A stretch of 64,000 nt of DNA from Pseudomonas sp. KK4. GTDB lineage: Bacteria > Pseudomonadota > Gammaproteobacteria > Pseudomonadales > Pseudomonadaceae. Positions 36,906 to 45,597 of the stretch are shown piece by piece. Numbering within the stretch: position 1 is the first letter of the stretch; each line of letters starts with the position of its first letter. Below the pieces are notes generated by a model that saw only the letters and a program-made list of their open reading frames with translations, searched no databases and was not told the origin of the DNA. The stretch lies in contig NZ_LYVP01000002.1 of assembly GCF_001984065.1 (NCBI RefSeq), positions 1 to 64,000 on the forward strand. Direction: 5' to 3'. The position numbers and the translations under genes are program-made.

Positions 36906-37991
36906 ATGACCATCAGTGACGCACTACACCGCTTGCTACTGGACAACCTGACCACCGCAACGATTCTGCTCGACGCCGAACTGCGCCTCGAGTACATGAA
37001 CCCGGCGGCCGAGATGCTGCTGGCCATCAGCGGCCAGCGCAGCCATGGTCAGTTCATCAGCGAGCTGTTCACCGAGTCCACCGAGGCCTTGAACTCGTTG
37101 CGACAAGCGGTCCAGCAGGCGCACCCGTTCACCAAGCGCGAAGCCATGCTCACGGCGCTTACGGGGCAGACCCTGACGGTGGATTACGCGGTCACGCCAA
37201 TCCTCAGCGCCGGCGAAACGATGCTGCTGCTCGAGGTCCATCCCCGCGACCGCCTGCTGCGCATCACCAAGGAAGAGGCGCAGTTGTCGAAGCAGGAAAC
37301 CAGCAAGATGCTGGTGCGCGGCCTGGCCCATGAAATCAAGAACCCCCTCGGCGGGATTCGCGGCGCAGCCCAGTTGCTGGCCCGCGAGCTGCCGGAAGAA
37401 AGCCTGCGCGACTACACCAACGTCATCATTGAAGAGGCCGACCGTCTGCGCAATCTGGTGGATCGCATGCTCGGCTCCAACAAGCTGCCGTCGCTGGCCA
37501 TGTGCAACGTCCACGAAGTATTGGAGCGGGTCTGCCATCTGGTCGAAGCCGAAAGCCAGGGCTGCATCACTTTGGTGCGCGACTACGACCCGAGCATTCC
37601 TGATGTCTTGATCGATCGCGAACAGATGATCCAGGCCGTGCTGAACATCGTGCGCAACGCCATGCAGGCCATCAGCAGCCAGAACGAACTGCGCCTGGGC
37701 CGCATCAGCCTGCGCACCCGCGCCATGCGCCAGTTCACCATTGGCCATGTGCGCCATCGCCTGGTGACCAAGATCGAAATCATCGACAACGGCCCGGGCA
37801 TTCCGGCGGAACTGCAGGAAACCATTTTCTTTCCCATGGTCAGCGGCCGTCCGGACGGTACCGGGCTGGGCCTGGCCATTACCCAGAACATCATCAGCCA
37901 GCACCAGGGCCTGATCGAATGTGACAGCCACCCCGGCCACACCACTTTCTCGATCTTTCTGCCACTGGAACAAGGAGCCACATCGACATGA
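36906..37991 (+). CDS. glnL: Nitrogen regulation sensor kinase NtrB
   Basis: 361 residues. PAS domain (about 10-115), phosphoacceptor His142 in GLAHEIKNPLGGIRGAAQLL, and an ATPase domain (NIVRNAMQA, DNGPGIP, GTGLGLAITQNI). It phosphorylates and, with PII, dephosphorylates NtrC in response to glutamine status. It has no membrane segment, so it is cytosolic. Overlaps ntrC by 4 bases. Preceded by its own NtrC box and sigma54 promoter. Confidence 0.96.
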   Translation: MTISDALHRLLLDNLTTATILLDAELRLEYMNPAAEMLLAISGQRSHGQFISELFTESTEALNSLRQAVQQAHPFTKREAMLTALTGQTLTVDYAVTPILSAGETMLLLEVHPRDRLLRITKEEAQLSKQETSKMLVRGLAHEIKNPLGGIRGAAQLLARELPEESLRDYTNVIIEEADRLRNLVDRMLGSNKLPSLAMCNVHEVLERVCHLVEAESQGCITLVRDYDPSIPDVLIDREQMIQAVLNIVRNAMQAISSQNELRLGRISLRTRAMRQFTIGHVRHRLVTKIEIIDNGPGIPAELQETIFFPMVSGRPDGTGLGLAITQNIISQHQGLIECDSHPGHTTFSIFLPLEQGATST

Positions 37992-39424
37992 GCCGTAGTG
38001 AAACCGTGTGGATCGTCGATGACGACCGTTCTATCCGTTGGGTCCTGGAAAAAGCCTTGCAGCAGGAAGGCATGACCACGCAAAGCTTCGACAGTGCCGA
38101 TGGCGTGATGAGCCGCCTGGCGCGTCAGCAGCCGGACGTGATCATCTCGGACATCCGCATGCCCGGCGCCAGCGGCCTGGACCTTCTGGCGCGGATTCGC
38201 GAGCAACATCCACGGTTGCCGGTGATCATCATGACCGCGCACTCGGATCTGGACAGCGCTGTCGCGTCCTATCAGGGCGGTGCCTTTGAGTACCTGCCCA
38301 AGCCGTTCGACGTCGACGAAGCGGTGTCGCTGGTCAAGCGCGCCAACCAGCACGCCCAGGAACAACAAGGCCTGGAAGTCGCCCCGACCCTGACCCGCAC
38401 CCCGGAAATCATCGGTGAAGCGCCGGCGATGCAGGAAGTGTTTCGCGCCATCGGGCGCTTGAGCCACTCCAACATCACCGTATTGATCAACGGCGAGTCG
38501 GGTACCGGTAAAGAACTGGTCGCCCACGCCCTGCACCGCCACAGCCCGCGCGCGGCTTCGCCGTTCATCGCGCTGAACATGGCGGCGATCCCCAAGGACT
38601 TGATGGAATCCGAGCTGTTCGGCCACGAAAAAGGCGCCTTCACCGGCGCGGCCAACCTGCGTCGCGGCCGTTTCGAACAGGCTGACGGCGGCACCTTGTT
38701 CCTCGACGAAATCGGCGACATGCCGGCCGATACCCAGACCCGCCTGCTGCGAGTGCTGGCCGATGGCGAGTTCTATCGCGTCGGCGGTCATGTGCCGGTA
38801 AAGGTGGATGTGCGGATCATCGCCGCGACGCACCAGAACCTGGAAACCCTGGTGCACGCCGGCAAATTCCGTGAGGACTTGTTCCACCGCCTCAACGTGA
38901 TCCGCATCCACATTCCGCGCCTGTCGGATCGCCGTGAAGACATCCCGACCCTGGCCAAGCACTTCCTCAGCCGTGCTGCGCAAGAGCTGGCGGTCGAGCC
39001 GAAGCTGCTCAAAAGCGAGACCGAGGAATACCTGAAAAACCTGCCGTGGCCGGGCAACGTGCGTCAGCTGGAGAACACTTGCCGTTGGATCACGGTGATG
39101 GCTTCGGGGCGCGAAGTGCACATCGGCGATCTGCCGCCAGAGCTGCTGAGCCTGCCGCAGGACGCGGCGCCCGTGACCAACTGGGAGCAGGCGCTGCGCC
39201 AGTGGGCCGACCAGGCGCTGGCTCGCGGCCAGTCGAGCCTGCTGGACAGCGCGGTGCCGGCCTTCGAGCGGATCATGATCGAAACCGCCCTCAAGCACAC
39301 CGCTGGCCGCCGTCGCGATGCCGCCGTGCTGCTGGGCTGGGGTCGCAATACCTTGACGCGCAAGATCAAGGAATTGGGGATGAAGGTCGATGGCGGGGAC
39401 GATGATGAAGGGGATGAAGGCTAA
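37988..39424 (+). CDS. glnG: Nitrogen regulator NtrC, sigma54 activator
   Basis: 478 residues. Receiver domain with phosphorylation Asp55 in VIISDIRMPG, AAA+ domain with Walker A GESGTGKE (about 169-176), the sigma54-contacting GAFTGA loop and the GNVRQLEN box, and a Fis-type helix-turn-helix (RDAAVLLGWGRNTLTRKIKEL). Activates glnA, ntrBC and other sigma54 promoters under nitrogen limitation. Acidic tail (DGGDDDEGDEG). Confidence 0.97.
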   Translation: MSRSETVWIVDDDRSIRWVLEKALQQEGMTTQSFDSADGVMSRLARQQPDVIISDIRMPGASGLDLLARIREQHPRLPVIIMTAHSDLDSAVASYQGGAFEYLPKPFDVDEAVSLVKRANQHAQEQQGLEVAPTLTRTPEIIGEAPAMQEVFRAIGRLSHSNITVLINGESGTGKELVAHALHRHSPRAASPFIALNMAAIPKDLMESELFGHEKGAFTGAANLRRGRFEQADGGTLFLDEIGDMPADTQTRLLRVLADGEFYRVGGHVPVKVDVRIIAATHQNLETLVHAGKFREDLFHRLNVIRIHIPRLSDRREDIPTLAKHFLSRAAQELAVEPKLLKSETEEYLKNLPWPGNVRQLENTCRWITVMASGREVHIGDLPPELLSLPQDAAPVTNWEQALRQWADQALARGQSSLLDSAVPAFERIMIETALKHTAGRRRDAAVLLGWGRNTLTRKIKELGMKVDGGDDDEGDEG

Positions 39425-39459
39425 GCAGCCTTTGGGCTTTCGCTGACAGTCATACCGCC

Positions 39460-39552
39460 TTCGCGAGCAAGCCCGCTCCCACAGTGGATTTCTGGTGCTT
39501 TCACTCTCGTGTGAACGCCACTGAACCCTGTGGGAGCGGGCTTGCTCGCGAA
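39460..39552. repeat. REP doublet after ntrC
   Basis: Inverted REP pair 36 bases after the ntrC stop; a degenerate third copy follows at about 39586-39615. Confidence 0.9.
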
Positions 39553-39629
39553 GGGGCCATTACCTTCGACATCGATGCTGACGGACCCACCATTTCACGA
39601 GCAGGCTCGCGCCCTACTTTCAATCCCTG

Positions 39630-39646
39630 TGCACCGCCGCAATGCA
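39630..39646. promoter_or_regulatory. NtrC box upstream of the NrsZ-like RNA
   Basis: TGCACCGCCGCAATGCA fits TGCACC-N5-GGTGCA at 10 of 12 defined positions. It lies about 145 bp upstream of the sigma54 promoter at 39790. Confidence 0.65.
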
Positions 39647-39723
39647 CCGTGAACCGCAATCGCGCACGGCAACGACTCTATCTTCCCTTCTGTTTTCACA
39701 AACGAACCCTGTTCGAAAAAACA

Positions 39724-39750
39724 CGAAAGCCCCGAATTACGGGGCTTTCG
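39724..39750 (-). terminator. Hairpin with T-run on the minus strand
   Basis: CGAAAGCCCCG and CGGGGCTTTCG form a perfect 11-bp stem with a 5-base loop. The run TGTTTTTTC follows only when read leftward, so it should terminate transcripts coming from the right, such as the gene at 40117-40557. Confidence 0.75.
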
Positions 39751-39789
39751 ACCATGGTACGCAACTTTCCATCTCAACTTCTTAACACC

Positions 39790-39805
39790 TGGCACGCCCC
39801 CTGCA
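39790..39805 (+). promoter_or_regulatory. Sigma54 promoter of the NrsZ-like RNA
   Basis: TGGCACGCCCCCTGCA is a near-consensus -24/-12 element with exact 10-base GG-GC spacing. Predicted start near 39816, just before the repeat array. Confidence 0.85.
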
Positions 39806-39815
39806 ATGGTCTCAT

Positions 39816-40122
39816 CAGTGATTCAGATCACGACCCAGTTTCGGGGACCTTGGTACAGGCAGGCCGGGGATTCCCCTCTTTACACCGGGCTCACACCGCA
39901 CACAGCGACGAGTCCACCGGTTTTGGGGCCCTTGATACAGGCAGGTCAGGGGTTCCTTCTTTACACCGGGCTCGACGCCATGCGCGAGCCCTCCCGTTTT
40001 GGGGTCCTTGGTACAGGCAGGCCGGGGATTCCCTCTTTACACCGGGTTCGCGACACCGTGCGCGAATCCTGCCGTTTTGGGGACCTTGGTACAGGCAGGC
40101 CGGGGAATCCCCTCTTTTATTG
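39816..40122 (+). ncRNA. nrsZ: NrsZ-like nitrogen-regulated small RNA built of repeats
   Basis: Four repeats of 76-82 bases start at 39839, 39921, 39997 and 40075 (the last incomplete). Each has the core GGGGNCCTTGGTACAGGCAG, then GCCGGGGATTCCC, CTCTTTACACCGGG and a variable hairpin-like part. No frame through the array reads as a real protein. Position (directly after ntrC), a sigma54 promoter and an upstream NtrC box match the P. aeruginosa sRNA NrsZ, which is nitrogen-induced, made of repeated stem-loops, and promotes rhamnolipid production. The 3' end is set at GGGGAATCCCC followed by TCTTTTATT; exact ends need mapping. Confidence 0.75.
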
Positions 40123-40557
40123 CTCCCGGAGATGGATCTCCAGCCGCCAGCGGTCATCGACCTCGCGACCGGCCCAGTCGCCTTGTAAAGGCCGGGCCGC
40201 CACTGCCGTCAGCAACAACCCCCCATCACTCAAACGCACCCGCCAGTTCACGCTTTTGTCGTTGAGCTTGAGCTGACCTTGCTGCGCCTTGCCCTGGGCT
40301 TCGAATAACAACGCGACGCTGCCATCGACGATCTCGCCATGGGTCTTGGGTTCGTTGTTGAACCACACCACCAGGCCATCACTGGTCACGTCGACCTGCT
40401 GCAGCTCGCTGGGGTCGGGGGTGGTCAGGCGGCCGATCATCATGCCCACCATCACCCCGACAATCGCCAGCGATGCCATCACCCGTGGGAATAGTTTCGA
40501 ACGAGGGTCGGCTTGCGGCGTAGAATGCCGCTCATCTTTACCTTCGGAGCCGTGCAT
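40117..40557 (-). CDS. Small membrane-anchored protein, unknown
   Basis: 146 residues. Short basic N terminus, one membrane segment (VMASLAIVGVMVGMMIGRL) near residue 30, then a periplasmic beta-rich domain of about 95 residues (VDVTSDGLVVWFNNEPKTHGEIVDGSVALLFEAQGKAQQGQLKLNDKS in several strands; first 20 quoted loosely). Its ATG overlaps the trmL ATG on the other strand (CATG, 40555-40558). AGGA lies 11 bases upstream. It reads toward the NrsZ-like gene. Orthologues occur next to trmL in pseudomonads, from memory; function unknown. Confidence 0.78.
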   Translation of the reverse strand: MHGSEGKDERHSTPQADPRSKLFPRVMASLAIVGVMVGMMIGRLTTPDPSELQQVDVTSDGLVVWFNNEPKTHGEIVDGSVALLFEAQGKAQQGQLKLNDKSVNWRVRLSDGGLLLTAVAARPLQGDWAGREVDDRWRLEIHLREQ

Positions 40558-41011
40558 GTTTCACGTCATCCTTTTCCAACCGGAAATTCCGCCGAATACC
40601 GGCAACGTTATCAGGCTGTGCGCCAACAGTGGCTGCCACCTGCATTTGATCGAACCGCTGGGTTTCGAGATGGACGACAAGCGCCTGCGCCGGGCCGGCC
40701 TCGATTACCACGAGTATGCCACTCTGCAACGCCATGCGGACCTGGCCAGCTGCCTGGAAAGCCTGGGCCAGCCGCGCGTGTTCGCCTTCACCACCAAGGG
40801 CTCGCGGCCTTTCCATGACGCCAGTTTCGTCCCGGGCGATGCGTTCCTGTTCGGTCCGGAAAGCCGTGGCCTGCCCGCCGAGGTGCTCGACGCCCTGCCC
40901 GCCGACCAGCGCCTGCGCCTGCCGATGCGTGAAGGTTGTCGCAGCCTGAACCTGTCGAACACCGTCGCCGTGGCCGTCTACGAAGCCTGGCGCCAGAACG
41001 ACTTCAAATAA
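40556..41011 (+). CDS. trmL: tRNA (cytidine/uridine-34 2'-O-) methyltransferase TrmL
   Basis: 151 residues, a minimal SPOUT methyltransferase. It methylates the wobble ribose of tRNA-Leu. Motif NTGNVIRLCANSGCHLHLI at the N terminus, LFGPESRGLP in the middle, and the knot-forming REGCRSLNLSNTVAVAVYEAW at the end. GGAG stands 7 bases before the ATG. The start codon overlaps that of the divergent membrane-protein gene. Confidence 0.95.
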   Translation: MFHVILFQPEIPPNTGNVIRLCANSGCHLHLIEPLGFEMDDKRLRRAGLDYHEYATLQRHADLASCLESLGQPRVFAFTTKGSRPFHDASFVPGDAFLFGPESRGLPAEVLDALPADQRLRLPMREGCRSLNLSNTVAVAVYEAWRQNDFK

Positions 41012-41023
41012 CACCGCATAGCA

Positions 41024-41117
41024 AATGTGGGAGCGGGCTTGCTCGCGAAAGCGGTTTGTCAGTCAGCATCAATGCTGAATGATCAAGCGCCTTCGCGAGC
41101 AAGCCCGCTCCCACATT
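41024..41117. repeat. REP doublet
   Basis: AATGTGGGAGCGGGCTTGC and its inverted copy ending CCCACATT, between trmL and the converging secB. Confidence 0.9.
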
Positions 41118-41137
41118 GGACGTGCGTGGACGACCGG

Positions 41138-41623
41138 TTATTGAACGGTCGGCGTCTCGCCAGCCGCCTGCATGCGCTGCAGCTCTTGCGCGTACAGTGC
41201 GTCGAAATTCACCGGCGCCAGCATCAGGGCAGGGAACGAGCCACGGGTCACCAGGCTGTCCAGCGCTTCGCGAGCGTACGGGAACAGGATGTTCGGGCAG
41301 AACGCGCCCAGGGTGTGGCTCATCGAAGCGTCGTCCAGGTTCTTGATCAGGAAGATACCGGCCTGTTGCACTTCAGCGATGAACGCCACTTCGTCACCGT
41401 TTTTAACGGTAACCGACAGGGTCAGCACGACTTCGTGGAAATCGTTTTCCAGCGGCTTCTGGCGGGTGTTCAGATCCAGACCGACGCTCGGCTCCCATTG
41501 CTGGCGGAAGATCGCCGGGCTTTTCGGGGCTTCGAAGGACAAGTCACGTACGTAGATGCGCTGCAAGGAGAATTGCGGTGCGGTTTCTTCTTCGCCAGCT
41601 GCAGTGTTCTGTTGGTCAGTCAT
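41138..41623 (-). CDS. secB: Protein-export chaperone SecB
   Basis: 161 residues, normal length. Keeps precursors unfolded and hands them to SecA. Family signatures: [31 protein letters not shown] and [18 protein letters not shown]. Next to grxC and a membrane rhodanese on the same strand, the order typical of gamma-proteobacteria (gpmI-yibN-grxC-secB). Confidence 0.97.
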   Translation of the reverse strand: MTDQQNTAAGEEETAPQFSLQRIYVRDLSFEAPKSPAIFRQQWEPSVGLDLNTRQKPLENDFHEVVLTLSVTVKNGDEVAFIAEVQQAGIFLIKNLDDASMSHTLGAFCPNILFPYAREALDSLVTRGSFPALMLAPVNFDALYAQELQRMQAAGETPTVQ

Positions 41624-41666
41624 CTCAGATCCTTTCTGATCTTGGGCTTTTTATAGGGTATGGAGT

Positions 41667-41921
41667 TCAGGCCTTGAGCAGCGCGTCGAGCTTACCCGCG
41701 CGCTCCAGGGCAAACAAATCATCACAACCGCCAACGTGGGTGCTGCCGATCCAGATCTGCGGCACGGACGTGCGTCCGGCTTTCTGAGCCATGGCGGCAC
41801 GCACCTGAGGCTTGCCATCGACCTTGATCTCTTCGAAGGCCACGCCTTTGTTCTCGAGCAGGTACTTGGCCCGCGAGCAATAAGGGCAGTAATCGCTGGA
41901 ATAGACGACGACGTTGTTCAT
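41667..41921 (-). CDS. grxC: Glutaredoxin 3
   Basis: 84 residues. Dithiol glutaredoxin with CPYC (Cys12, Cys15), the cis-Pro loop TSVPQIWIG and the glutathione-binding GGCDDL. Reduces protein disulphides with glutathione. One base separates its start from the stop of the rhodanese gene, so cotranscription is expected. Confidence 0.97.
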   Translation of the reverse strand: MNNVVVYSSDYCPYCSRAKYLLENKGVAFEEIKVDGKPQVRAAMAQKAGRTSVPQIWIGSTHVGGCDDLFALERAGKLDALLKA

Positions 41922-41922
41922 G

Positions 41923-42336
41923 TCACTTCACCAGCGGCAGGTTGTCGGCTTTCCAGCTGGAAACGCCACCGGACAGCTTGGCGGCGGTGAAGCCTGCCTT
42001 CATCAGCTCGCGAGCGTGGGTACCGGCGGTCTGGCCCAGGGCGTCGACCAGGATGATGGTCTTGGCCTTGTGCTTTTCCAGTTCGCCGATGCGTGCAGCC
42101 AGTTTGTCCTGCGGAATGTTCACCGCGCCGACAATGTGACCAGCGGCAAAATCCTTGGTTGGGCGGATGTCCACCACCACGCCGGCGTCCTTGTTGACCA
42201 GAGCGGTCAGTTCGCCGGTGCTCAGGCTACGGCCGCCGCCTTGCATCTGATAGGCAATCAGCAGGGCCAGCAGTACGACGAAGATACCGACGAGAATGTA
42301 GTGGTTAGTGGCAAATTCAATCAGGTGAGCAACCAT
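41923..42336 (-). CDS. Membrane rhodanese-like protein (YibN type), no catalytic Cys
   Basis: 137 residues from ATG 42336. One N-terminal membrane segment (YILVGIFVVLLALLIAYQM) and a cytosolic rhodanese fold (VVVDIRPTKDFAAGHIVGAVNIP). The active-site loop reads LVDALGQTAG, so the sulphur-accepting Cys is replaced by Asp: a catalytically dead sulphurtransferase, as in YibN. The start has no clear Shine-Dalgarno; an in-frame upstream ATG (42387) exists but adds a non-conserved leader. Divergent from gpmI. Confidence 0.88.
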   Translation of the reverse strand: MVAHLIEFATNHYILVGIFVVLLALLIAYQMQGGGRSLSTGELTALVNKDAGVVVDIRPTKDFAAGHIVGAVNIPQDKLAARIGELEKHKAKTIILVDALGQTAGTHARELMKAGFTAAKLSGGVSSWKADNLPLVK

Positions 42337-42487
42337 CGAAGGAGGTTCCAGGGCGTTAAAATGTCGGCCAGTATACACAGCCCCCATGGTGGGCCAAACC
42401 CCGTCCGGCGGTGACGTGGCCGGAACTTCGCTTTAAACTGCCACTCCCTTTTCCATCGCCCCTTTTTAACAGCCACGAGTGGATTCC

Positions 42488-44017
42488 ATGACTACCACGC
42501 CTAAACCTTTGGTCCTGATGATTCTCGACGGCTTCGGTCACAGTGACAGCCCTGAATCCAACGCCGTGTTTGCGGCCAACAAGCCCGTACTGGACCGCCT
42601 GTGGGCCACGGTGCCGAACGGCCTGATCTCCGGCAGCGGCATGGACGTCGGCCTGCCGGACGGCCAGATGGGCAACTCCGAAGTCGGTCACATGAACCTC
42701 GGCGCCGGTCGCGTGGTGTACCAGGACTTCACTCGCGTGACCAAATCGATCCGCGATGGCGATTTTTTCGAGAACCCGACCATTTGCGCTGCGGTGGACA
42801 AGGCCGTGGCTGCCGGTAAAGCGGTGCACTTCATGGGCCTGCTGTCCGATGGCGGCGTGCACAGCCACCAGGATCACCTGGTCGCCATGGCCGAACTGGC
42901 CGCCAAGCGCGGCGCGCAAAACATCTACCTGCACGCTTTCCTGGACGGCCGCGATACGCCGCCGAAAAGTGCGCAATCGTCGATCGAACTGCTCGACGCC
43001 ACGTTCCAGGCTCTGGGCAAAGGTCGGATCGCCAGCCTCATTGGTCGCTACTTCGCGATGGACCGTGACAATCGCTGGGACCGCGTCGCCCAGGCTTACA
43101 ACCTGATCGTCGATGGCCACGGTCAATTCAACGCCGCCACTGCCCAGGACGGCCTGCAAGCCGCCTACGAGCGCGGCGAAAGCGACGAATTCGTCAAAGC
43201 CACTTCCATCGGCGAGCCGGTGAAAGTCGAAGACGGCGATGCCGTGGTGTTCATGAACTTCCGCGCCGACCGTGCCCGCGAACTGACCCGCGTGTTCGTC
43301 GAAGACGATTTCAAGGAATTCGAACGCAGCCGCCAGCCAAAACTGGCCGGCTTCGTGATGCTCACCCAATACGCCGCCAGCATCCCTGCGCCATCGGCCT
43401 TCGCCGCCGGCAGCCTGGAAAACGTGCTGGGCGACTACCTGGCGAAAAACGGCAAGACCCAATTGCGCATCGCTGAAACCGAGAAATACGCCCACGTGAC
43501 CTTCTTCTTCTCGGGCGGTCGCGAAGAACCGTTCCCGGGCGAAGAGCGCATCCTGATCCCGTCGCCGAAGGTCGCCACCTACGACCTGCAGCCGGAAATG
43601 AGTGCGCCTGAAGTCACCGACCGTATCGTCGATGCCATCGAGCACCAGCGCTACGACGTGATCGTGGTCAACTACGCCAACGGCGACATGGTCGGCCACA
43701 GCGGCGTGTTCGACGCGGCGGTCAAAGCCGTGGAATGCCTTGACCGGTGCGTTGGCCGCATCGTCGACGCACTGGAAAAAGTCGGCGGCGAAGCGCTGAT
43801 CACCGCTGACCACGGCAACGTCGAGCAAATGGCCGATGCTTCCACGGGCCAGGCGCACACCGCCCACACCACCGAACCGGTGCCGTTCATCTATGTCGGC
43901 AAGCGCGACCTCAAGGTCCGTGAAGGCGGCGTGCTGGCGGACGTGGCGCCGACCATGCTCAAGCTGCTGGGCCTGGAAAAACCGGCGGAAATGACCGGGA
44001 CATCGATTCTGGTGTAA
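42488..44017 (+). CDS. gpmI: 2,3-bisphosphoglycerate-independent phosphoglycerate mutase
   Basis: 509 residues. Interconverts 3- and 2-phosphoglycerate with two Mn2+. Alkaline-phosphatase fold: [10 protein letters not shown], the phosphorylated Ser64 in [32 protein letters not shown] segment and the C-terminal [11 protein letters not shown] metal site. The ATG at 42488 (MTTTPKP) is chosen over an ATG 3 codons earlier. Confidence 0.97.
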   Translation: MTTTPKPLVLMILDGFGHSDSPESNAVFAANKPVLDRLWATVPNGLISGSGMDVGLPDGQMGNSEVGHMNLGAGRVVYQDFTRVTKSIRDGDFFENPTICAAVDKAVAAGKAVHFMGLLSDGGVHSHQDHLVAMAELAAKRGAQNIYLHAFLDGRDTPPKSAQSSIELLDATFQALGKGRIASLIGRYFAMDRDNRWDRVAQAYNLIVDGHGQFNAATAQDGLQAAYERGESDEFVKATSIGEPVKVEDGDAVVFMNFRADRARELTRVFVEDDFKEFERSRQPKLAGFVMLTQYAASIPAPSAFAAGSLENVLGDYLAKNGKTQLRIAETEKYAHVTFFFSGGREEPFPGEERILIPSPKVATYDLQPEMSAPEVTDRIVDAIEHQRYDVIVVNYANGDMVGHSGVFDAAVKAVECLDRCVGRIVDALEKVGGEALITADHGNVEQMADASTGQAHTAHTTEPVPFIYVGKRDLKVREGGVLADVAPTMLKLLGLEKPAEMTGTSILV

Positions 44018-44042
44018 CCCGCCCGTCAAAACACCGCATAAA

Positions 44043-44138
44043 CCCTGTGGGAGCGGGCTTGCTCGCGAAGGCGGTGTGCCAGTCAACGACATTGTCGACT
44101 GGCACACCGCCTTCGCGAGCAAGCCCGCTCCCACAGGG
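44043..44138. repeat. REP doublet with perfect 42-bp arms
   Basis: Bases 44043-44084 and 44097-44138 are exact inverted copies around a 12-base loop. The arms contain the usual REP core and also 19 bases beyond it (GGCGGTGTGCCAGTC), normally variable. Confidence 0.95.
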
Positions 44139-44194
44139 GTTTTTGGGGTTTTCAAAATGGAATACGCCCCGTCGCACGGGCCAGTTATCACACA

Positions 44195-44216
44195 GCCCCA
44201 ATTGGGCGTTTTTTTT
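44195..44216 (+). terminator. Terminator downstream of gpmI
   Basis: GCCC-CAATT-GGGC stem followed by GTTTTTTTT, before envC. Confidence 0.75.
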
Positions 44217-44270
44217 GCAGCGTGGGCCGGGCATACTAAGCTGTCCATTTCCCTGGTGCCGCCCGCCTCT

Positions 44271-45566
44271 ATGCTTCGCGTCCTGATAGCCCTTGCTCTG
44301 ACCTGCCTGCTCCAACCGGCCTTCGCGGATGAGCGCGCGCAAACCCAACAACAGTTGGACGCCACGCGTCAGGACATTGCCGAGCTGAAAAAACTGCTGG
44401 GCAAGCTGCAGGAAGAAAAATCCGGCGTGCAGAAAGACCTCAAGGGCACCGAAACCGAGATGGGCAAGCTCGAGAAGCAGGTCGAAGCCCTGCAAAAAGA
44501 GCTGAAGAAAAGCGAATCCGAGCTACAGCGACTCGATGCAGAGAAAAAAAAACTCCAGAGCGCGCGCACTGAACAGCAAAAACTGATCGCCCTGCAGGCC
44601 CGGGCCGCCTACCAGAACGGCCGCCAGGAATACCTCAAGCTGCTGCTCAACCAGCAGAACCCGGAAAAATTCGCCCGCACGCTCACCTATTACGATTACC
44701 TCAGCCAGGCTCGCATGGAGCAGTTGAAGAATTTCAACGAAACCCTGCGCCAGCTGACCAATGTCGAGAAAGACATCGCCTCGCAACAGGCGCAATTGCT
44801 GGTCCAGCAAAGCAGCCTCGACTCCCAGCGCGCCGAACTCGATAAGGTCCGCCAGGAACGCCAGCAGGTCCTGTCCAAGCTCAATGACGACGTGAAGGCC
44901 CGCGACCAGAAACTGGCGGCTCGCGAGCAGGATCAGGCAGACCTGTCTAAAGTCCTTAAAACCATTGAAGAAACCCTGGCTCGCCAGGCCCGTGAGGCAG
45001 AAGAAGCGCGGCAAAAAGCGCTGATTGCCCAGCAGGAAGCGGAAAAAAAGCGTTTACGTGAGGCCCAGGAGCAGGCAAATGCCAGCGACGACGCCCCACG
45101 AAAACCGGTCAGATCGACACCTGGCGCGCTGGTTTCCAGTTCCGGTGAAACTTTTGGCGGCCCGTTCGCGTCTACCCGCGGCAAACTTCCCTGGCCTGTC
45201 GATGGTCGACTGCTTGCGCGTTTCGGTGAAAGTCGCGGCGACGATGCGCGGACCAAGTGGGACGGCGTAATGATCGGTGCCTCCGCCGGCAGCACCGTGC
45301 ATGCCGTACATGGCGGTCGCGTGGTGTTCGCCGACTGGTTGCGTGGCGCGGGGCTGCTGGTGATCCTCGATCACGGCAACGGTTTCTTGAGTCTTTATGG
45401 TCACAACCAGACGCTGCTCAAGTCTGCGGGTGACGTGGTAAAAGCCGGTGAGTCCATCTCCACTGTCGGTAACAGTGGCGGGCAGGACACGCCAGCGCTG
45501 TATTTCGCGATTCGTCAGCAGGGTCACCCGAGTGACCCGGCGCAATGGTGCCGCGCGCAAGGATAA
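44271..45566 (+). CDS. envC: Murein hydrolase activator EnvC
   Basis: 431 residues from ATG 44271. Signal peptide (LRVLIALALTCLLQPAFA), a long coiled coil (about 20-260, rich in K/E/Q heptads) and a C-terminal LytM/M23 domain (GVMIGASAGSTVHAVHGGRVVFADWLRG, LILDHGNGFLSLYGHN region). It turns on septal amidases in cell division. The LytM domain looks degenerate at the zinc site, as in other EnvC. Followed by ctpA 31 bases on. Confidence 0.93.
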   Translation: MLRVLIALALTCLLQPAFADERAQTQQQLDATRQDIAELKKLLGKLQEEKSGVQKDLKGTETEMGKLEKQVEALQKELKKSESELQRLDAEKKKLQSARTEQQKLIALQARAAYQNGRQEYLKLLLNQQNPEKFARTLTYYDYLSQARMEQLKNFNETLRQLTNVEKDIASQQAQLLVQQSSLDSQRAELDKVRQERQQVLSKLNDDVKARDQKLAAREQDQADLSKVLKTIEETLARQAREAEEARQKALIAQQEAEKKRLREAQEQANASDDAPRKPVRSTPGALVSSSGETFGGPFASTRGKLPWPVDGRLLARFGESRGDDARTKWDGVMIGASAGSTVHAVHGGRVVFADWLRGAGLLVILDHGNGFLSLYGHNQTLLKSAGDVVKAGESISTVGNSGGQDTPALYFAIRQQGHPSDPAQWCRAQG

Positions 45567-45597
45567 GCGTGCCGCCTAATTCAGGAGTTCGTTCGAC

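Noticed and set aside
39839..40118. Possible CRISPR array
   Set aside because: Repeats are 76-82 bases apart with conserved parts much longer than the variable parts, only four copies, and there are no cas genes; sigma54 promoter fits NrsZ.
39484..40276. Open frames through the repeat array after ntrC
   Set aside because: Reading frames give only repeat-derived peptides in several frames and both strands; the promoter and layout fit an RNA gene.
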